Positions 1 to 10,921 of a stretch of 64,000 bases of DNA are shown one piece after another (the first letter of the stretch is position 1; every line of letters starts with the position of its first letter). Under the pieces are notes generated by a model, which saw only the letters and a program-made list of their open reading frames with translations, was not told where the DNA came from and did not search any database. Position numbers and translations under genes: made by a program. Where the stretch lies: the NCBI GenBank assembly GCA_038503035.1, contig JAVSML010024580.1, positions 101,142 to 165,141 of the forward strand. The letters are read 5' to 3'. Origin of the DNA: Crocodylus rhombifer. Taxonomy: Eukaryota; Chordata; Crocodylia; Crocodylidae.

Positions 1-699
1 GGGCCAGACCTTTGCCTTCTCCTCTGCAAATAGAAGAGCCTTTTCAGCCTGGCCTGGGCTGGCAGCTGCTCCAGACCCCTCACCCTCCTGGCTGCCCTCC
101 TCTGGACCTTTGCTAAGGCCGCTCCCCCACTTCTCTGCTTTGCAGGGTGCTGTAGGTTTGGGACTGCGAGGTGTTCAAATGGGCGCTAAAGATGGACAAC
201 TGGAGCATGGGACCGGCCGGGACCAGCGGAGCCATTGAGCCCTGTCCCCTGCAATCACAGGCAGCCTTGTTATGGTGGTTGGGTACCCGGAGATGCAACA
301 CTCGCCCCAAACACAGCTGCTCTCCCTGCCCCTTGCCCAGAGCTGCGCCAGGCAGCCCCAGCGGTGCCCGGAGCCCCACACCTCTTCCAGCTGGTGTTTC
401 ATAGTTTCATAGTTTCTAGAAACTGTTGATGGTTTATTCCCTCCCAGGGACCTCTGCATCCAGCCCCATACGTGGGGACGGGCACATAGCATAGGCACCT
501 GCAGCCTCTTCTGACAGCAGACTGCCACTGGCTTTAATTAACGAGCTAAGCCTGGCCACTGAGGTCTGCAGTGAGGAAAGCTGAGGCACAGAAAGGGAGC
601 GGTGCCTATCCCGGGGGCACAAACTGAGCTTGGAAGATATCTCAGGACTGTTCTACCCACTGGGCAGTACTGCTTCTCCTGGCCCTATAGGAGAAGGCA
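1..699. other. Upstream sequence, no gene recognised
   Basis: No exon with homology or a convincing splice context was seen. Bases 1-120 resemble the reverse complement of CR1 3' sequence. A short reiterated 8-mer around 395-415 (catagttt repeated) looks like the microsatellite tail that ends many CR1 copies. A purine-rich stretch near 545-600 faintly resembles a MIR-type SINE core. All three readings are weak. Confidence 0.4.
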
Positions 700-1775
700 C
701 CCCCGTTTGATCCCTACTTCATCCAAACTTTAAAGCCAACTGCATGGGAGAGGTAGGGGCAAATCTATTCAGGCAGCAGTGAGGGAATTCATGCTGATTT
801 CATGGCTGACTGTCCTCTGCCTGATTCCTGCTAATCTCTGCACTCCACAGGGGTGAACAACCCTCTTTCCTTTTTTAATGGTCTTGATGTTCCCTTATTC
901 CAGCTATCCTCTCTTCTGCAATGCTGCTATCTCTTAGCCATTCCTGGTAACATCCCTCTTCTCTTTGCCAGCCCTAAAGGCTGTTTTTATCTTTAGCTAA
1001 AAACTTTCACTCGAGTGTAGTCATATGAACTCAAGTGTAGGAATGACGGAGAGTGAAGCATTAGATGCATTATCAAGATGCTCAAGAAGATGAGATTTTG
1101 TTTTATGAATCTGAAAAAGAGACAGATATATAACTATAATGATGACAGGACTATGATAAAATGTCTTTGGTCTGTTTTGATTCTCTCTTGCCTAGTTTGT
1201 TGTGTTTTTTTAACCTTACATGTATACTTTAGCAATTTTGTGCACATTCCAGTAGTTCTGGTTATTTTCTCTTTGATCTTAATCTCAATAAGATAACGCC
1301 AGGCGCCTGGCCTAGTAGCAAGGCTTCTAGTTTTCTCTTTAACTGGAGAAAAAATGTGTGTTGTGCTCTATGGGATGAGGTACCTCACCACCAGCACCCC
1401 CTTTCCCAAATCCTAGGTCTGCTCATGAATAGGTCTCAGTGCTTTTTGGGGGAGAAAGTACCCCCAAAGGGCTGGTGCGTTCTTGTCCCCCTGCACCAAG
1501 GCAGAACAAGCCTCTGGGGCTAATGGCACACTATCTTTGGACTATTTTCACTCTTTTTGCCTAGTTCATTGTGCTGCTTTAAACTTTATATGTTCCCTAG
1601 CAAATCAATGCACATTCCACATAACAATGAATTTCTTTTTGCTTTGATCTTAAACTAAAGAATATAGCACCAGCCCCCTAGCCTATTAGTAAAGCTTCTG
1701 GTTTCTCTTTAACTGGAAAAAAATATGTGTGGTGTGGTATATGAGATGATGCGTCACACCACCAGGATTTTCAAA
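700..1775 (-). repeat. Unclassified interspersed element, family A, copy 1
   Basis: This AT-rich block matches, in reverse complement, other copies at 3342-3900, 42345-42910 and 55690-56720. Shared landmarks include the sequences around ctgcctgaatagaaatgcc, gctagagctaaaa and accattaaaaagga. The second half appears twice in tandem, at about 1150-1430 and 1530-1775, each with the phrase ttctctttaactgga. No coding capacity was recognised; the 72-residue open frame at 1078-1296 lies wholly inside the repeat. A non-autonomous DNA transposon is the best guess because some copies end near a CAGGG...GGATCCAGG-like sequence, as hAT elements often do. That assignment is inference. Confidence 0.6.
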
Positions 1776-2587
1776 ATCCTGGATCTGTGAAGCATCCAGA
1801 TTTCAGTCTCACTTTGGAGAATGGTCACAGTTTCCAGGTCTTCGAGGGTGCCCCCGCTCCTTCCCTGTCACCGCATGAAGCCAGGCAAAAGAGGGGCCAA
1901 CCCAAAAAGGGAAATGGCATTCGCCCACCCAAATGGGATGAGCCACTCGGGAGGAGCATCCTGTTGCATGGAGCAGGGTGCTGGTGCTTCCTGGGTGCAT
2001 CTTGGGGTCCCCCGTTGGGTTTGCAGCACTAGGGCTGGGGTCAAGCAGGGGCCCAGGCTGTAAGCTCCCCATAGAGCTCGGTTCGGCATGTGGTTCCCTC
2101 TCCAACCAGCTGAGCCAACATCTCCAGCTCCGCGGATGCCGTTCAGATCTGGCAGTGAGCCCTGCAGTCCGGGCTCAGGGCCAGCCCAAGCGTGGGGGGC
2201 TTGGGGGCTGCTGGCTGCGGGCCAGCCCAGCCTTAACCATCAGCACCCCCCTCCCCTGGCTCTCCAGCACGGACAGCTGGAACCTGTCCATCAGCGAGCG
2301 CTCGCTCAGGGGGGTGGATCAGCTTTCTCTCTTAATTGGAAACATGCTCCAGGAGGGCTGCGGCAGGCAGGGCCCAGACTATTAACCCCCATCCAGGGGC
2401 CAGAGGGTTGGTCTGATTGCATTGCTCTGGCAGGCATCTCCCTCCCAGCTTGGGCTCCATCCTGGTGTCCTGCATGCAGCTAAGTTACTGGCACCATCTC
2501 AGCGGACCCTGTGGCCTGTAGCTGGGGTCTGCAAGGTGCATCTCTCTGGCATTGCATGGGCAGCAGGGGGGCAACACAGCTGTCCGT
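1776..2587. other. Gap with no recognised gene
   Basis: GC-rich non-repetitive sequence with several overlapping open frames on both strands. None shows homology that I recognise or a splice context. I looked here for the missing first coding exon of HSPA12B (about 14 residues ending in phase 1) and did not find it. Confidence 0.4.
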
Positions 2588-2884
2588 CGTAGAATCATAG
2601 AATCATAGCAGTGGAGTCGAAGGGACCTTGTAGATCTTCAAGTCCGACCCCCTGCCAGGGCAGGAGAAAAAACTGGGCTCAGATGATGCCAGCTAGGCAG
2701 GCACCAAGCCTCTTCTTAAAGACCCCCAGGGTAGGAGCCAGCATCACTTCACTTGGAAGTTGGTTCCAGCTGCTAGCTGCCCTAACTGTGAAGTAGTTCT
2801 TACAGATATCTAATCTAAACCTCCTCTCCAACAACTTGTGCCCGTTATTCCTTGAAAAGATGGGGTCAAGCATTTGCTTCAAGG
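2588..2884 (-). repeat. CR1 LINE 3' fragment
   Basis: Starts with the reiterated tail agaatcatagaatcatag and continues with the complement of the standard CR1 3' end (gaccttgtagatcttcaagt, then a tyrosine- and arginine-rich remnant of the end of ORF2). It is 5'-truncated and non-coding. Confidence 0.85.
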
Positions 2885-2932
2885 ACTATCCAGGGCCCCT
2901 AAGGTAGGCAAAGTAATCACTTGAACCAGATC

Positions 2933-3003
2933 TGCACTGGCTGGGAATTGAACCCAGGTCCCCTACATGGCAAGCAGGAATTCTACCATTGAACCACCAG
3001 TGC
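2933..3003 (-). tRNA. tRNA-Gly (anticodon GCC), gene or well-preserved copy
   Basis: Read on the - strand this is 71 nt. The 7 bp acceptor stem GCACTGG/CCAGTGC pairs perfectly. There is a D-arm with box A TGGTTCAATGG, a 5 bp anticodon stem with one G-U pair, and loop TTGCCAT with anticodon GCC (plus 2969-2971). The T-arm is CTGGG/CCCAG around TTCAATT, with box B GGTTCAATTCC, and the discriminator base is A. The sequence resembles vertebrate tRNA-Gly-GCC but differs at paired acceptor and T-stem positions in ways that keep pairing. No T-run terminator lies directly downstream on the - strand, so it may be a tRNA-derived copy rather than an active gene. Confidence 0.75.
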
Positions 3004-3249
3004 TTGATAAGGCAAGCTACTTGTCAGTTGACTGTAATTCCTAAGACAGTGGCTCTCAACCTTTGGGGACTCCAAGCACACCTGACTAGACCTGTGCCAC
3101 CTCTGGCTAAATTTAAGGAGCCCCTTGGAACATGCCAGCTCTTAGTTCCCACTTTACTTTGACTACAAAAAAACTACAGAAAAGAGCAATTCTTCTGCTG
3201 CAAAGAACTGAGGAAGACTACAGCAGGGCAGAGTGCTTTTAACACTGGA

Positions 3250-3342
3250 TTATTGAATCACAGACAACGAGGGCTGGAAGGAATCTCAGGAGGTCACACC
3301 TAGTCCAACCCCCTGCTCAAAGCAGGACCAGCCCCAGCTATA
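3250..3342 (-). repeat. Short CR1 3' fragment
   Basis: Contains the complement of the CR1 terminal segment (agggctggaaggaatctcag, tagtccaaccccctgctc). It abuts the start of the family A copy that follows. Confidence 0.75.
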
Positions 3343-3900
3343 TCTATTTGCTAGATTATATATTAAATTTCAAAAACCCAGAAATTAAGGGGGGAAATGG
3401 TCAAAATAGTCACAAACTAATGTTTCATTAGTCCTGTAGTCACTAAAGTTAAATGCACATTTCTTATTCAAATTAGTCAAACAAATCCTAGTCTTGTTGC
3501 GCATCTTGACTGTGCCTCCAATTCTTCATTGTCAGTCATTTCTACACTCAAATTCATATGGCTGCACCTGAATGAAGGTTTTTAGCTAGAGCTAAAAACA
3601 GTCTGCAGGGCTGTGAAATAGCAGAGACGTGAGGGCAACACTGCAGAAGAGAGCATAGATTGAGTAGTGGAATAGCAAGACCATTAAAAAGATAAAAGGT
3701 CGTTCACACCTGTCCAGTGGAGAAAGATTAGCAGGAACTGGGGAGATAATAAAGAGCCATGAAGTCAAGTGATGCCTTCAATGCTGCCTGAATAGAAATG
3801 CCGCTGCCTCTCCCAGGCAGTGAGGTTCGAAGTTTGAGTAAAGCAGAAATGAAAGAGGGCTAGGACTGCATCTCCCTGGTTCCACCCCTGCCCCCCAGAT
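3342..3900 (+). repeat. Unclassified interspersed element, family A, copy 2
   Basis: Begins with ctatttgctagattatat, which recurs at about 16450. It carries the family landmarks (aatgaaggtttttagctaga, gaccattaaaaagat, gctgcctgaatagaaatgcc). It is colinear with the copy at 42345-42910, without coding potential. Confidence 0.65.
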
Positions 3901-4588
3901 CTTTCTCAGAGTCCTAGCTTTTCCAGACACAGTCCTCCAGTCTCTAGGCCCGGCTTTGCACATTCAAGCACATTTTGCCCCCCCGGACCCAGCTTACCTT
4001 GGGTCTACGCAGCTGGTGTCTCGGCTTCACTCACCGCGCTCTTGCAGCCATGATGTCGTTTGCAAGGTTGATCAGCTTTGGGTTTGCATTTCGCTGGGTC
4101 TCAGATGGAGATGTTGAGCAACATCAGACCTCAACCTGGTTCCTGCTGAACCTGCCCATATTTGACGATGGGTGGGGACTTTTGGAGACTGGAAAGTTCA
4201 CAAAAAACTGGAATGATTTCAGAATGATCCTGTCTGCCCATAACTAGCAGCTGCAAGAAAGGGGAAGTTGGTCTGGGTAGTAGGGCTTGGTGTTTTGCCA
4301 CCTGCAGCTCTCAGAGGCGTGTGAGTAAGTGGGTTACAACGGTCTTTTATGGGTCATTTTCATGCGCCTTTTGTTTTGCTGCAGGCCCAGATGCCAGCCA
4401 TCCTTGTGATCCTGGCTCTGTCAAGGCAGAGGGTCAGGGTGGGTTACAAGTACTGCTTTCCCCGGGGTCTAGCCAGGAGGACTGAGGTACTGAGCAGTCA
4501 AAAGACCCGCCAGTGTGATGGACCAAGGGGTGATAGCTCGGAAACGGCTCCACTGCTGTTAGACTCGTTCTGCTCTTCTCCTTCCCAG
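3901..4588. other. Sequence just upstream of the first recognised HSPA12B exon
   Basis: No repeat or gene recognised. Several ATG-led frames are present, but none matches the N-terminus expected for HSPA12B or ends in the phase 1 donor needed to join 4589. The exon that carries the start codon is either further upstream or too diverged to recognise. Confidence 0.4.
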
Positions 4589-4689
4589 GTACAAATGGCG
4601 AGGGATCCCGTACACCATCCCCACCGAGGTCCCCGGGGACGCTCCATGACAGCTGCAGCATCGCGCCCCTCACGCCCTCCCAGTCCCCG
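4589..4689 (+). CDS. HSPA12B: HSPA12B coding exon 1 recognised (about residues 15-48)
   Basis: Acceptor ...cttcccag at 4581-4588, donor gtaagc from 4690. It enters in phase 1 (G|GT) and leaves in phase 0. The translation, ending in SCSIAPLTPSQSP, is the low-complexity Ser/Pro-rich N-terminal segment of HSPA12B and aligns without gaps to the human protein. This part lies before the ATPase core and is the least conserved. The start codon lies in an upstream exon that I did not find. Confidence 0.88.
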
Positions 4690-5111
4690 GTAAGCCCACG
4701 AGACGCCTTCAATGCTCCAACAACACCACTGCCAAATTGGGGCATGACCTGATAAGTCCCATGGCTCATGACACGGGAACAGAGCTAGCAAGGTGCCCAA
4801 GCAAGACGTGGCTTATTTGGGCACATGGTAGGCCATAGAGAAGGGGTGGGAGTCAAGGCAACAGCAGCAAACCCCTCCGTCCCAAATCAGGATACGCTGC
4901 TCCTACCCCATCGCCGGTAGATGCCCATCCAGCCTCTGCCGGGCACCTCCGGAGAAGGAAACTTCACAGCCTCCCTGGGTGGTGAATGGCAGGGTTGCCT
5001 GCCTCTTTCCCTGCACCATCTGGGTGCAAATCAGAGCAGGGTCCCGGCTAGGCAGACCCCGCGGGGGCAGAGCTGGTGGGGCTGTTCCTAACCCTCTTGC
5101 TTTGTGTGCAG

Positions 5112-5236
5112 AGGAACGAAGCTCGGATGCAGAGGCCCACATCCTTCGCCGTAGTGGTAGCCATCGACTTCGGCACGACCTCCAGTGGCTATGCCTTCAG
5201 CTTCTCCAACGACCCCGAGGCCATCCACATGATGAG
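5112..5236 (+). CDS. HSPA12B: HSPA12B exon with phosphate-1 motif (residues 49-90)
   Basis: Acceptor ...tgtgtgcag ends at 5111; donor gtagcc from 5237. The exon opens the ATPase domain: beta strand VVVAIDFG followed by TTSSGYAF, the glycine-rich phosphate-1 loop, with the invariant Asp near residue 67. It continues through DPEAIHMM. It leaves in phase 2 (AG|G), matching the next exon, so that an Arg is completed across the junction. Confidence 0.96.
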
Positions 5237-5714
5237 GTAGCCCATCAAGGGCCATGGGTGGGGGGTGTCGAGTGTGGAGGTCTGGCTCCTTTCCATGCTT
5301 TGGGTACATTTTCATGCAAAAAGTTGCGGGGGGCTGGGGTTGCTGAGAGGCTGAGGGGTGGGTCTCCCCGTGTGCTTGACCTTGCTGTGACGGATGGTCC
5401 CTCTTCTCTCCATCGTGGTGTCATCCAGCCTGCACGCCTGGCTGGATCCTCCTGTCTCCGGGCGTGGGAGGGAATTTGGGAACAACCAGGGGTGAGGGGA
5501 TAGGACCTGCTTCCTAATGGGGGAGCCTGGAAGGCGCAGGGAGAGTTTCCCAAGGGCAGGCATGTCAGAGCTATGTTGAAAACTAGCCAGGTGCCCTGGG
5601 ATACAGGGCTGAGGGGATGAATCCTGCCCAGGCCAAGGATTGCCTTGATGTGCCTTTTCCTGTCTTTTTCCATCCTGATTTCCGGCATCCACTGTTGCTA
5701 TTTGCATGTGTTAG
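5237..5714. other. HSPA12B intron, first part
   Basis: No gene, RNA or clear repeat was recognised. This is the beginning of a 4.6 kb intron that runs to 9837. Confidence 0.5.
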
Positions 5715-6290
5715 GACCAAAGGAAAGAAAGGCTGGAGAAGACCTCACGGGGTCACATCTCGCCCAGGCCCCTGCTCAAGGCAGATCATCCCTGACTCAC
5801 CCTTCCCAGCAAAGGGTCTGGCCAACCTGCTCTTGGAAACTTCCAGGGATGAAGTTTCCACCACTTCTCTAGGTGGCTATCCCAGTGCTCAGCCCCCCTA
5901 GGAGTCAGGAAGTTCCTCATCTCCAGCCTCAGTTTCCCCGGCTGCAGCTTGAGGCTGTTGCTCCTAGTCCTGTGCCCTGCGGCTACAGAGAAAAGCCCAT
6001 CTCCAGCCTCTCTGCCATTGTCCTGCAGGAATTTGCAGCCTGTGATCAAATCCCCTCGTCCGTCTTCTCTCCTCCAAACTCAGTCCCCACAGCTCCTCCA
6101 CCCTGTGCTCACCAGTCTTGCCTCCCAGGCTCCTGATTGTTTGCTTGCTCTGTGCTGGGCTCTTCCCAACCTTCCCACACCCTTCTCTGAAGTGCTGCAG
6201 CCCCGCTAATCATTCCCCAGCCTGTATTTTGTGCATGCAGTTAGTCCATCCCAAGCTCAGGACTTCGCACTTGTCCTTGCTGAGTCTCAT
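5715..6290 (-). repeat. CR1 LINE 3' fragment, long
   Basis: Complement of the CR1 3' region: cctcacggggtcacatct, then gcagcttgaggctgttgctc and the codon-rich remnant up to about 6210, followed by a stretch like the CR1 segment encoding ...tgcatgcagttagtcc. It is 5'-truncated and riddled with stops. Confidence 0.75.
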
Positions 6291-6490
6291 GTGCTTTACT
6301 GGGCAGTACCTAATCGGCGTAAAATGGATACCTGCATCATGCATGTATCAAATTTACGCTCAAGTCGGTGTAAGTCACCATATTTACTGTGCAATATAGG
6401 CGCGTGCCTACATGCGCATGCCTGTACTGAGCAGTAATTTTGGTTTTTGCAGAGTAAATGGGAACATGTAGATGCACGCAGTGACTCCTA
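6290..6490. mobile_element. MITE-like element with TACTG-CAGTA palindromes, copy 1
   Basis: Contains actgggcagta, actgtgcaatat and actgagcagta, variants of the palindrome TACTGCGCAGTA, plus catgcatgt, catgcgcatg and a terminal acatgtagatgca. The same layout recurs, better preserved, at 11921-12258. No coding potential. Confidence 0.55.
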
Positions 6491-8396
6491 ACTTTGGCAT
6501 GCTCAGCCCAAGATCCAAGCCCCTGTTCCACAGCTTGGACCCATCTCTTCGCCAGTGCTGCATTGCCCCTTCTCTCCTTCCCACCTTCGCCGGTCTTCTG
6601 AGAGCAAATAGGGTGGAGGCTGATCTGGTCTCAGGATATTAGACCTGAGGAGTGAGGGGGTCTCATGAAATGAGCCTTATAGACTTCTTGAGTGTAGGAC
6701 CTCATCTCCGCCAGGACGACAGGCTCCTCCGTGAGCTCTGTGACCGCATACTTGGCATCCTCCAGAGCTGTGTCTTGAACCAGGCCTGGCATCGGGATGG
6801 CACACAGGCTCCAGCTTGGGGTCCAGGGCTTCAGTGGCCTGATGGAAGGAAAGTCAGTGAACAAAGCTGTGGGTCAGGTGAGGGTTGTAACTCTAAGGTT
6901 CAGCCAAAAGGGCTTGATGGGAACCTCTCCCCCCGGGGGCCCCGGTGGTGTCTCTCCCACCCCACATCCTGGCACCCCGAGCTGTTCTTTCCCCACAGGA
7001 TTATAGACACCTCCTCCAGTCGACTGCTGAAATCAGACCAGCAAGGGAGAAGTACCCCTAGCAAATTTCAGGCCAGATGACAGCAGGGCCAGTGCTGTGG
7101 GTCTCCTCTGTACTGCAGTATAGGTCCTTTGGTGGCTCCGCTGCCATTTGGACCCAAGCCCCTCACCATCTATAATGATTTAAGCCCGTGGGCCACAAGT
7201 TGAGCACCCAAGAACAGAGATGCTCAAAGGCAAGATGGACCTAATCTGACCCAATCCATGGCAGCTTTTATGTTCTTTTTTGTTCTAGTTTCGCTGCCTC
7301 CTGTCGGGGTTTAGCACATGCAGAGAGCATGGGGCTGTATTTATTTAGGGTATTATCAGTAGCGCTTTGGATGGGGTCCAGACACCCCTTTAAGGGACCT
7401 TCCTGAGGCTGTTTTTCAGGAGATGTCTGCATGCTGGGAGGCAGAAGGAAAGGAGCTGGAGGAGAAGGGCAGGGTACAGGGCGAGAAGACAGAAGCACCG
7501 GGCAGGAGAGGGTAGAGGTTGGTCATGGGAGAGGGTGAGGCTGAGGGTAGGAGATAGCAAAGCCCAGCTCTGCAAGGACCACAAGAACCAAAAACCACAG
7601 GATGGGCTGGCACTGCAGACAGGGCGGGGGCCATGCCATTTCCTGCCACTGCCTCTCTGGGAGGGGTAAGCACCCATTTCCTTCCTCCCATGGGTGGCAG
7701 GGCTTGGCAGCCCCTCTCCAGTACCAGGAGGATTATAGCAGTGCCCTAGCAGCCCCCTGACACCCAAAACACAGCCATTCTCCCTGACTCTGGCCGCCAT
7801 TTTCCCTCTGGTTGAGCTGGGCTTCCCTCGGCTTCTCTCCCTGGCTAATTTATATGAGATTATATGTGGGGGGGATTTCTGGGATCCATTAGAGCCCCTC
7901 CACAAGGCAACAGAGGCTCTCAGCCCTGCCATGGAGAAGGCCTCACCTGGGTCTTTGACTTGCTCCTAGGAGCAAAGGGGCTGGGTTCAAATCCCACCTG
8001 CTGGGGGAAGGCCCCATCTCGGCTAGATGGCTGCTTTTGTGTGGCCTGTGCTCAGCAAATTACAATGAGAAATGGCCCCTGGTTGACAGCTCAAAACAGC
8101 AGCCAAGACTAAGTGATGCCTCCAAGCACGGAAACCAGGAGTGTCATGGTCTCTCCTTATCCTCATGAAAGGGAGAGAAAGGACCAGCTTGTCCCACTTT
8201 CTCTTGCCTAACCCCACCCACCTCCTCCCCCTATCCCCTCTGGTTCATGCAGTCCCCAGTGCTATCTGCAGAAACCACCCCCAAAGCATCTTAATAGCTG
8301 CAGGTTCATGGCATGGATGTGGGTCCCAATTCTTTGGACATTTGGAGATGCTCTTTGATAAAAATGGCTCCAGCAGCACCTAGAGAAGAGTGGCTC
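6491..8396. other. HSPA12B intron, no recognised feature
   Basis: About 1.9 kb of unique-looking sequence inside the intron. A T-arm-like hairpin occurs near 7983-8000 (tgggttcaaatccca) without the rest of a tRNA. No exon was supported. Confidence 0.5.
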
Positions 8397-9674
8397 TGTG
8401 GCGGGCCAGTAGGGGGTGCTCCTGCACTGAGCCACCCAACTCACTGCACCCAACCACCTTTCAGGCTCGGAGTGCCTCCCTGGGGTCCCCTCATGTCTGG
8501 CCAACCCTCTTCCTGGAGCACACCCACTAGCCTGGGGGTAACGCAGCCACCACCCAGGGTCTGGACTGATCCTGGCTCTGTGCCCCCTTGGAAACACAGG
8601 CCTAGTATCCCTTGAGGGTACTTGACCCACTTCAAGAACTTGGGGTGCTTCCCCCAGTCTGAACCACAAATAGTGGTCTCCCCCAGTCAGATGAACCAAG
8701 GGGACCCTAAGGCATAATCTAGCCCCTCTCCCAATAAGTCTCTCATGCTAGCTACAAAGGAGAACTTTATTGGTTACAAGGAGTAGGTTTGGAATAGGGT
8801 ACCGGGTTGAGCAATGTCAGAGAAATCCCATAGAGCAAACAGGGTGGCTGGGTAGCCTTTGATCACACACCTGAGTTACTGCGGACTATATATCTAGTTA
8901 TATCCCAGGTAGCTTACGAATATCATCCAGAGGCAGGGGGAGATTCCCTCTGGAGGCAGGCAGTTCATTGATCATGAGAGAGCAAGTTGCAGATGCTCCA
9001 GCTTCTCTCTGAGTTTTTTCATCATGGCTACTACCCCTCCTTCTGGGCAGTCCTTCACTTATATAGCCCTGATGACGTCATTTACCTGGTCCAAAGGACG
9101 CCAGCAACTGTTGGCTGCCAGCCAACCAATTTGAAATACATCACTAGTTGCCAGGTAGACTGGCATTGCTTAGAACAATTGGGAGCTTAAACCCCCGAGC
9201 ACCGCCAGGAATGACCAGGAATAGCGGTCACAAGTTGGCAGAGGGTAGGTTTAGGCTAGATATCAGGAGGCGACTTCACGGTCAGGGCGGCTAGGGTCTG
9301 GGACCAACTTCCAAGAGAAGTGGTGCAGGCTCCTGCCCCGGGGGTGTTTAAGAGGAGGTTGGATGAACATCTTGCTGGGGTTGTTTGACCCCAGTACTCT
9401 TTCCTGCCACGGCAGGGGGTCGGCTCGATGATCTGCTCAGGTCCCCTCCGACCCTAGAAACTAAGAAACTATGAAACCCCCCACCCAGGTATGTGAAGCC
9501 AGTCACATGGGCAGAATGAGCAGGTTTCCCTCTCCCTCAGGAATGTATCCAGCTCAGGTTACAACACAGGGTTACCTAAAATGCCCGTGGGATGTTTGCC
9601 CCCTCCAGGGACCACGTTAACCGAAGTGTCACAGCAGAGCTTTTGGGAAGAGACAGAGGTGGCATTCTGCCACA
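8397..9674 (-). mobile_element. Solo LTR of an endogenous retrovirus, copy 1, split by a CR1
   Basis: The ends are complementary: TGTGGCGGG at 8397 and CTGCCACA at 9674, the TG...CA ends of a retroviral LTR. Read on the - strand there is a TATA box, CTATATAAG (plus 9058-9066), and about 290 bp downstream an AATAAA poly(A) signal (plus 8766-8771), which gives U3-R-U5 in that order. It is colinear with 10922-11920 once an insert of about 290 bp (9190-9478) is removed, so the LTR proper is about 1 kb. No gag, pol or env is attached and no clear target duplication was seen. It lies antisense to HSPA12B. Confidence 0.8.
9190..9478 (+). repeat. CR1 3' end nested in the LTR
   Basis: Starts near ccccgagcaccgccagga, continues with the end of CR1 ORF2 (ggtttaggctagatatcagg), the 3' UTR (cagtactctttcctgccacg) and the tail aagaaactatgaaac. 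The companion LTR at 10922-11920 lacks it, so it inserted after the LTR did. It is very similar to the 3' end of the CR1 at 41360-42345. Confidence 0.9.
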
Positions 9675-9837
9675 CACTCCATGCCCCAAACCAATGGCCA
9701 GAGCCAGCCAGCCCCCTCCATGAGCCCCGGGCTGGCTTGAACATCTCCTCCTAGAATGGAAAAGCAAAATCTCAACACCTGTGACACCTCCTCTTAATGA
9801 GACAGGAAGTGACATGTACCGTGGTTCCTTCTTGCAG

Positions 9838-10024
9838 GAAGTGGGAAGGCGGCGACCCTGGCGTGGCCAATCAGAAGACACCCACCAGCTTGTTGCTGAC
9901 ACCGGAGGGCACTTTTCACAGTTTTGGATACACAGCCAGGGACTATTACCATGACCTTGACCCAGAGGAAGCCCGGGAATGGCTCTACTTTGAGAAATTT
10001 AAGATGAAGATTCACAGCACTAGC
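9838..10024 (+). CDS. HSPA12B: HSPA12B exon (residues 90-152)
   Basis: Acceptor ...cttgcag ends at 9837; donor gtaagc from 10025. Translation begins [17 protein letters not shown] and ends [12 protein letters not shown], one of the most conserved stretches of HSPA12 proteins (subdomain IB of the ATPase). It enters in phase 2 and leaves in phase 0. Confidence 0.97.
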
Positions 10025-10847
10025 GTAAGCTGATGGTTTTCTCGGCTTTTTCCCACAGTCCCAGAGGAGAGGAGGCCAGGGAGCTGCTGAGATGGGCTAG
10101 AGGGCAACTTTTCAGCTGCAGTGAATTAGGAATTATTTCATATAAATTATCTTCATAGCCAGAACATGAGCAGTGTCACGCTTGGTCCATCCATTCCAGT
10201 AGCCCATCTCCGATCGTGGCAGCAATAGATGCCTTACAGGGAGAGCATGTACCGTCCCTGGCAAGAGCCGTCATTGTTGTAGAGATGCCAGACAAAAAAA
10301 TCTTCAGTATTTTGATCTCCCATGTGAGATTTCACGAGTTTTTTTCAAGTTCACAATTTTGCCTCTGTTCGTGGTTGGAGAGGGGGAGTTGTGAATTTTC
10401 AGGCATTCTTGGGTGATGCTGTGAACCGTTTGTGGAGTTCACGCAAAGCCGAGAGAAAGGGGTTGAAGCCAGTTAAAAAACTAAGAGAGGAGGAAAGGGT
10501 TTGGGAATATTTTCTCTGGCTTATTCTTCCTCCCTTCAAAAAAAATCAGAATATTAGAACCTGATTCACTCAGCTCCAGATTTGGCCCAAACATGGGGGG
10601 CCAGGAATTAATGGTATTTCTATGGGATTTTAGCGTCAGGATGACATTGTCTGCCCAGATTTTGGCAATTTAGCAAATCCCAAGCACTTTGGATAGGGAA
10701 ACTAGGGAGCGCGTTTGCTCAGGAGGGCAAAATTTGGAACGGGACAGAGCAGGGAGTGCAGAGAACATCCCTCCCGTCCCTAAACAAAAGAGATGCTGTG
10801 AGCTTGTAACCAACCCCCCTGGGGGGATGTGCCTTTTGGCCCATACT
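10025..10847. other. HSPA12B intron, no recognised feature
   Basis: Intronic sequence after the 9838-10024 exon. Nothing coding was recognised. The AT-richer part at 10120-10330 has no repeat landmark that I can name. Confidence 0.45.
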
Positions 10848-10916
10848 GAGGGAATCAGAGGGTTGGAAGGGGTCATCTCATCCAGTCCCTGGTGCTGGAA
10901 TTGCTTCGCACTAGAC
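10848..10916 (-). repeat. Short CR1 3' fragment
   Basis: Contains the complement of the CR1 tail (cagagggttggaaggggtca, tcatccagtccc). It is only about 70 bp and lies directly before LTR copy 2. Confidence 0.55.
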
Positions 10917-10921
10917 ATGTC

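Noticed and set aside
3901..4588. Candidate start-codon exon of HSPA12B (for example ATG at about 4050)
   Set aside because: The translations do not resemble the expected N-terminus and no phase 1 donor follows in a sensible place.
7983..8000. T-arm-like hairpin tgggttcaaatccca
   Set aside because: Without acceptor, D or anticodon arms at the right spacing. Possibly part of an old tRNA-derived SINE, but not enough to call.
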